DNA from: Apostichopus japonicus
Taxonomy: Eukaryota; Echinodermata; Holothuroidea; Aspidochirotida; Stichopodidae
Reading direction: 5' to 3'
DNA length: 64,000 nucleotides
Assembly (NCBI RefSeq): GCF_037975245.1
Contig: NC_092582.1
Coordinates: 7,107,001-7,171,000 of the forward strand
The notes beneath the pieces are model-generated. The model was not told the origin of the DNA, made no database searches, and saw nothing but the letters and a program-made list of their open reading frames with translations. The position numbers were made by a program, and so were the translations under genes. Shown here piece after piece: positions 62,572 through 64,000 of the stretch. The first letter of the stretch is position 1. Every line of letters begins with the position of its first letter.

Positions 62572-63672
62572 ATCTTTCAAAGATTATATCATATTGAGAT
62601 CTATTACTAACACATCTTTCATAGATTATATCATATTGATATCTATTACACATCTTTCATAGATTATATCATATTGATATCAATTACTCATCTTTCATAG
62701 ATTATATCATATTGATATCTATTACACATCTTTCATAGATTATATCATATTGATATCTATTACACATCTTTCATAGATTATATCATATTGATATCTATAA
62801 CACATCTTTCATAGATTATATCATATTGATATCTATTACACATCTTTCATAGATTATATCATATTGATATCTATTACACATCTTTCATAGATTATATCAT
62901 ATTGAGATCTATTAAACATCTTTCATAGATTATATCATATTGATATCTATTACACATCTCTCATAGATTATATCATATTGATATCTATTACACATCTTTC
63001 ATAGATTATATCATATTGATATCTATTACACATCTTTCATAGATTATATCATATTGATATCTATTACACATCTTTCATAGATTATATCATATTGATATCT
63101 ATTACACATCTTTCATAGATTATATCATATTGATATCTATTACACATCTTTCATAGATTATATCATATTGATATCTATTACACATCTTTCATAGATTATA
63201 TCATATTGATATCTATTACACATCTTTCATAGATTATATCATATTGATATCTATTACACATCTTTCATAGATTATATCATATTGATATCTATTACACATC
63301 TTTCATAGATTATATCATATTGATATCTATTACACATCTTTCATAGATTATATCATATTGAGATCTATTAAACATCTTTCATAGATTATATCATATTGAG
63401 ATCTATTAAACATCTTTCATAGATTATATCATATTGATATCTATTACACATCTTTCATAGATTATATCATATTGATATCTTTTACACATCTTTCATAGAT
63501 TATATCATATTGAGATCTATTACACATCTTTCATAGATTATATCATATTGATATCTATTACACATCTTTCACAGATTATATCATATTGATATCTATTACA
63601 CATCTTTCATAGATTATATCATATTGATATCTATTACACATCTTTCATAGAAGACATAGATTATATCATATT
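62572..63672. repeat. 38 bp satellite, about 29 copies
   Basis: Unit: ACACATCTTTCATAGATT, then ATATCATATTGATATCTATT. Most copies are identical; the commonest variant is GAGATC for GATATC, sometimes with AAACATC. One copy near the right end carries an 11 bp insertion (AAGACATAGAT-like). The unit contains the palindrome GATATC and the near-palindrome ATATCATATTGATAT. Confidence 0.97.
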
Positions 63673-64000
63673 GAGTTCTTTTAAAGTAAGCTGCTGTGAG
63701 TAACGACGAGTAACTATGTATAATCTACATCTAAATCAGGGTTTCCCAAACTTTAACCCCCCCCCCCCCCCACGAACCCCCTGTGGATGTCAGAGTTGTA
63801 CACGAATCCCCAACTCTTCGAGACACGATCTGAGTCATTATTATAATATAAAACGCATAACAGCGCTTCTTTAAAAAATCAAGTTCATAATGTAATATTG
63901 TAATGAGAAACAAACAAGAGATGAACAAATATTTATTTGGAAACTTCAAGATCATTCAGCCCTTTATCTTACGGCGCTCTGTCATGCGTACATCAACTTC
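63673..64000. other. no gene recognised
   Basis: AT-rich flank with a run of 15 C at about 63758-63772. Nothing coding is supportable. Confidence 0.45.

Noticed and set aside
62572-63672. CRISPR-like regularly repeated array
   Set aside because: The repeats abut each other with no unique spacers, in eukaryotic DNA; it is a satellite.

Overview
The window is animal nuclear DNA. It is AT-rich, its genes are split by GT-AG introns, and it is full of transposon debris. CDC73 (parafibromin), an NLR-type NACHT exon, a POMGNT2-like glycosyltransferase and the repeat repertoire together suggest a marine invertebrate deuterostome, most likely an echinoderm. The species cannot be fixed from the sequence.

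Layout. At 1-13.3 kb, minus strand, lie parts of an NLR: a NACHT exon (11838-13345) and, about 10 kb downstream, an LRR-like exon (1376-1584) whose phase would allow direct splicing. Short inverted-repeat elements and a ~130 bp tandem repeat fill the gap. At 18.7-20.2 kb, plus strand, is an intronless POMGNT2-like gene that stops where the family's fibronectin III domain should begin. At 20.9-22.5 kb are tandem and dispersed repeats, one copy split by a hAT-like element whose empty site survives in the neighbouring copy. At 24.35-38.02 kb, minus strand, is a complete CDC73 gene: 14 coding exons, 526 codons, every junction phase-consistent. At 41.3-42.4 kb are a decayed LINE and a U2 snRNA-like fragment.

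The most interesting locus is 42787-46415, minus strand. It is a five-exon gene (about 218 codons) with the layout signal peptide / helix A / AB loop / helices B+C / CD loop + helix D, and with intron phases 1-0-0-0. That is the architecture of vertebrate IL-6 and G-CSF. Its last helix also aligns without gaps to the G-CSF D helix as I recall it. I propose an invertebrate long-chain helical (type I) cytokine.

From 47.9 kb to the end the window is repeats: a ~38 bp minisatellite, a fold-back element with ~97 bp arms, an L1/Tx1-like LINE split by a 1.33 kb inverted-repeat element, a Penelope-like element between 52 bp direct repeats, a truncated LINE whose 3' tail runs into 89 copies of ACTG, a second ACTG array attached to an oppositely oriented LINE-like tail, and a homogeneous 38 bp satellite of about 29 copies.

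The genes do not form a single pathway. NLR and cytokine would both be immune functions; CDC73 (transcription elongation) and POMGNT2 (O-mannosyl glycan extension) are housekeeping or developmental.
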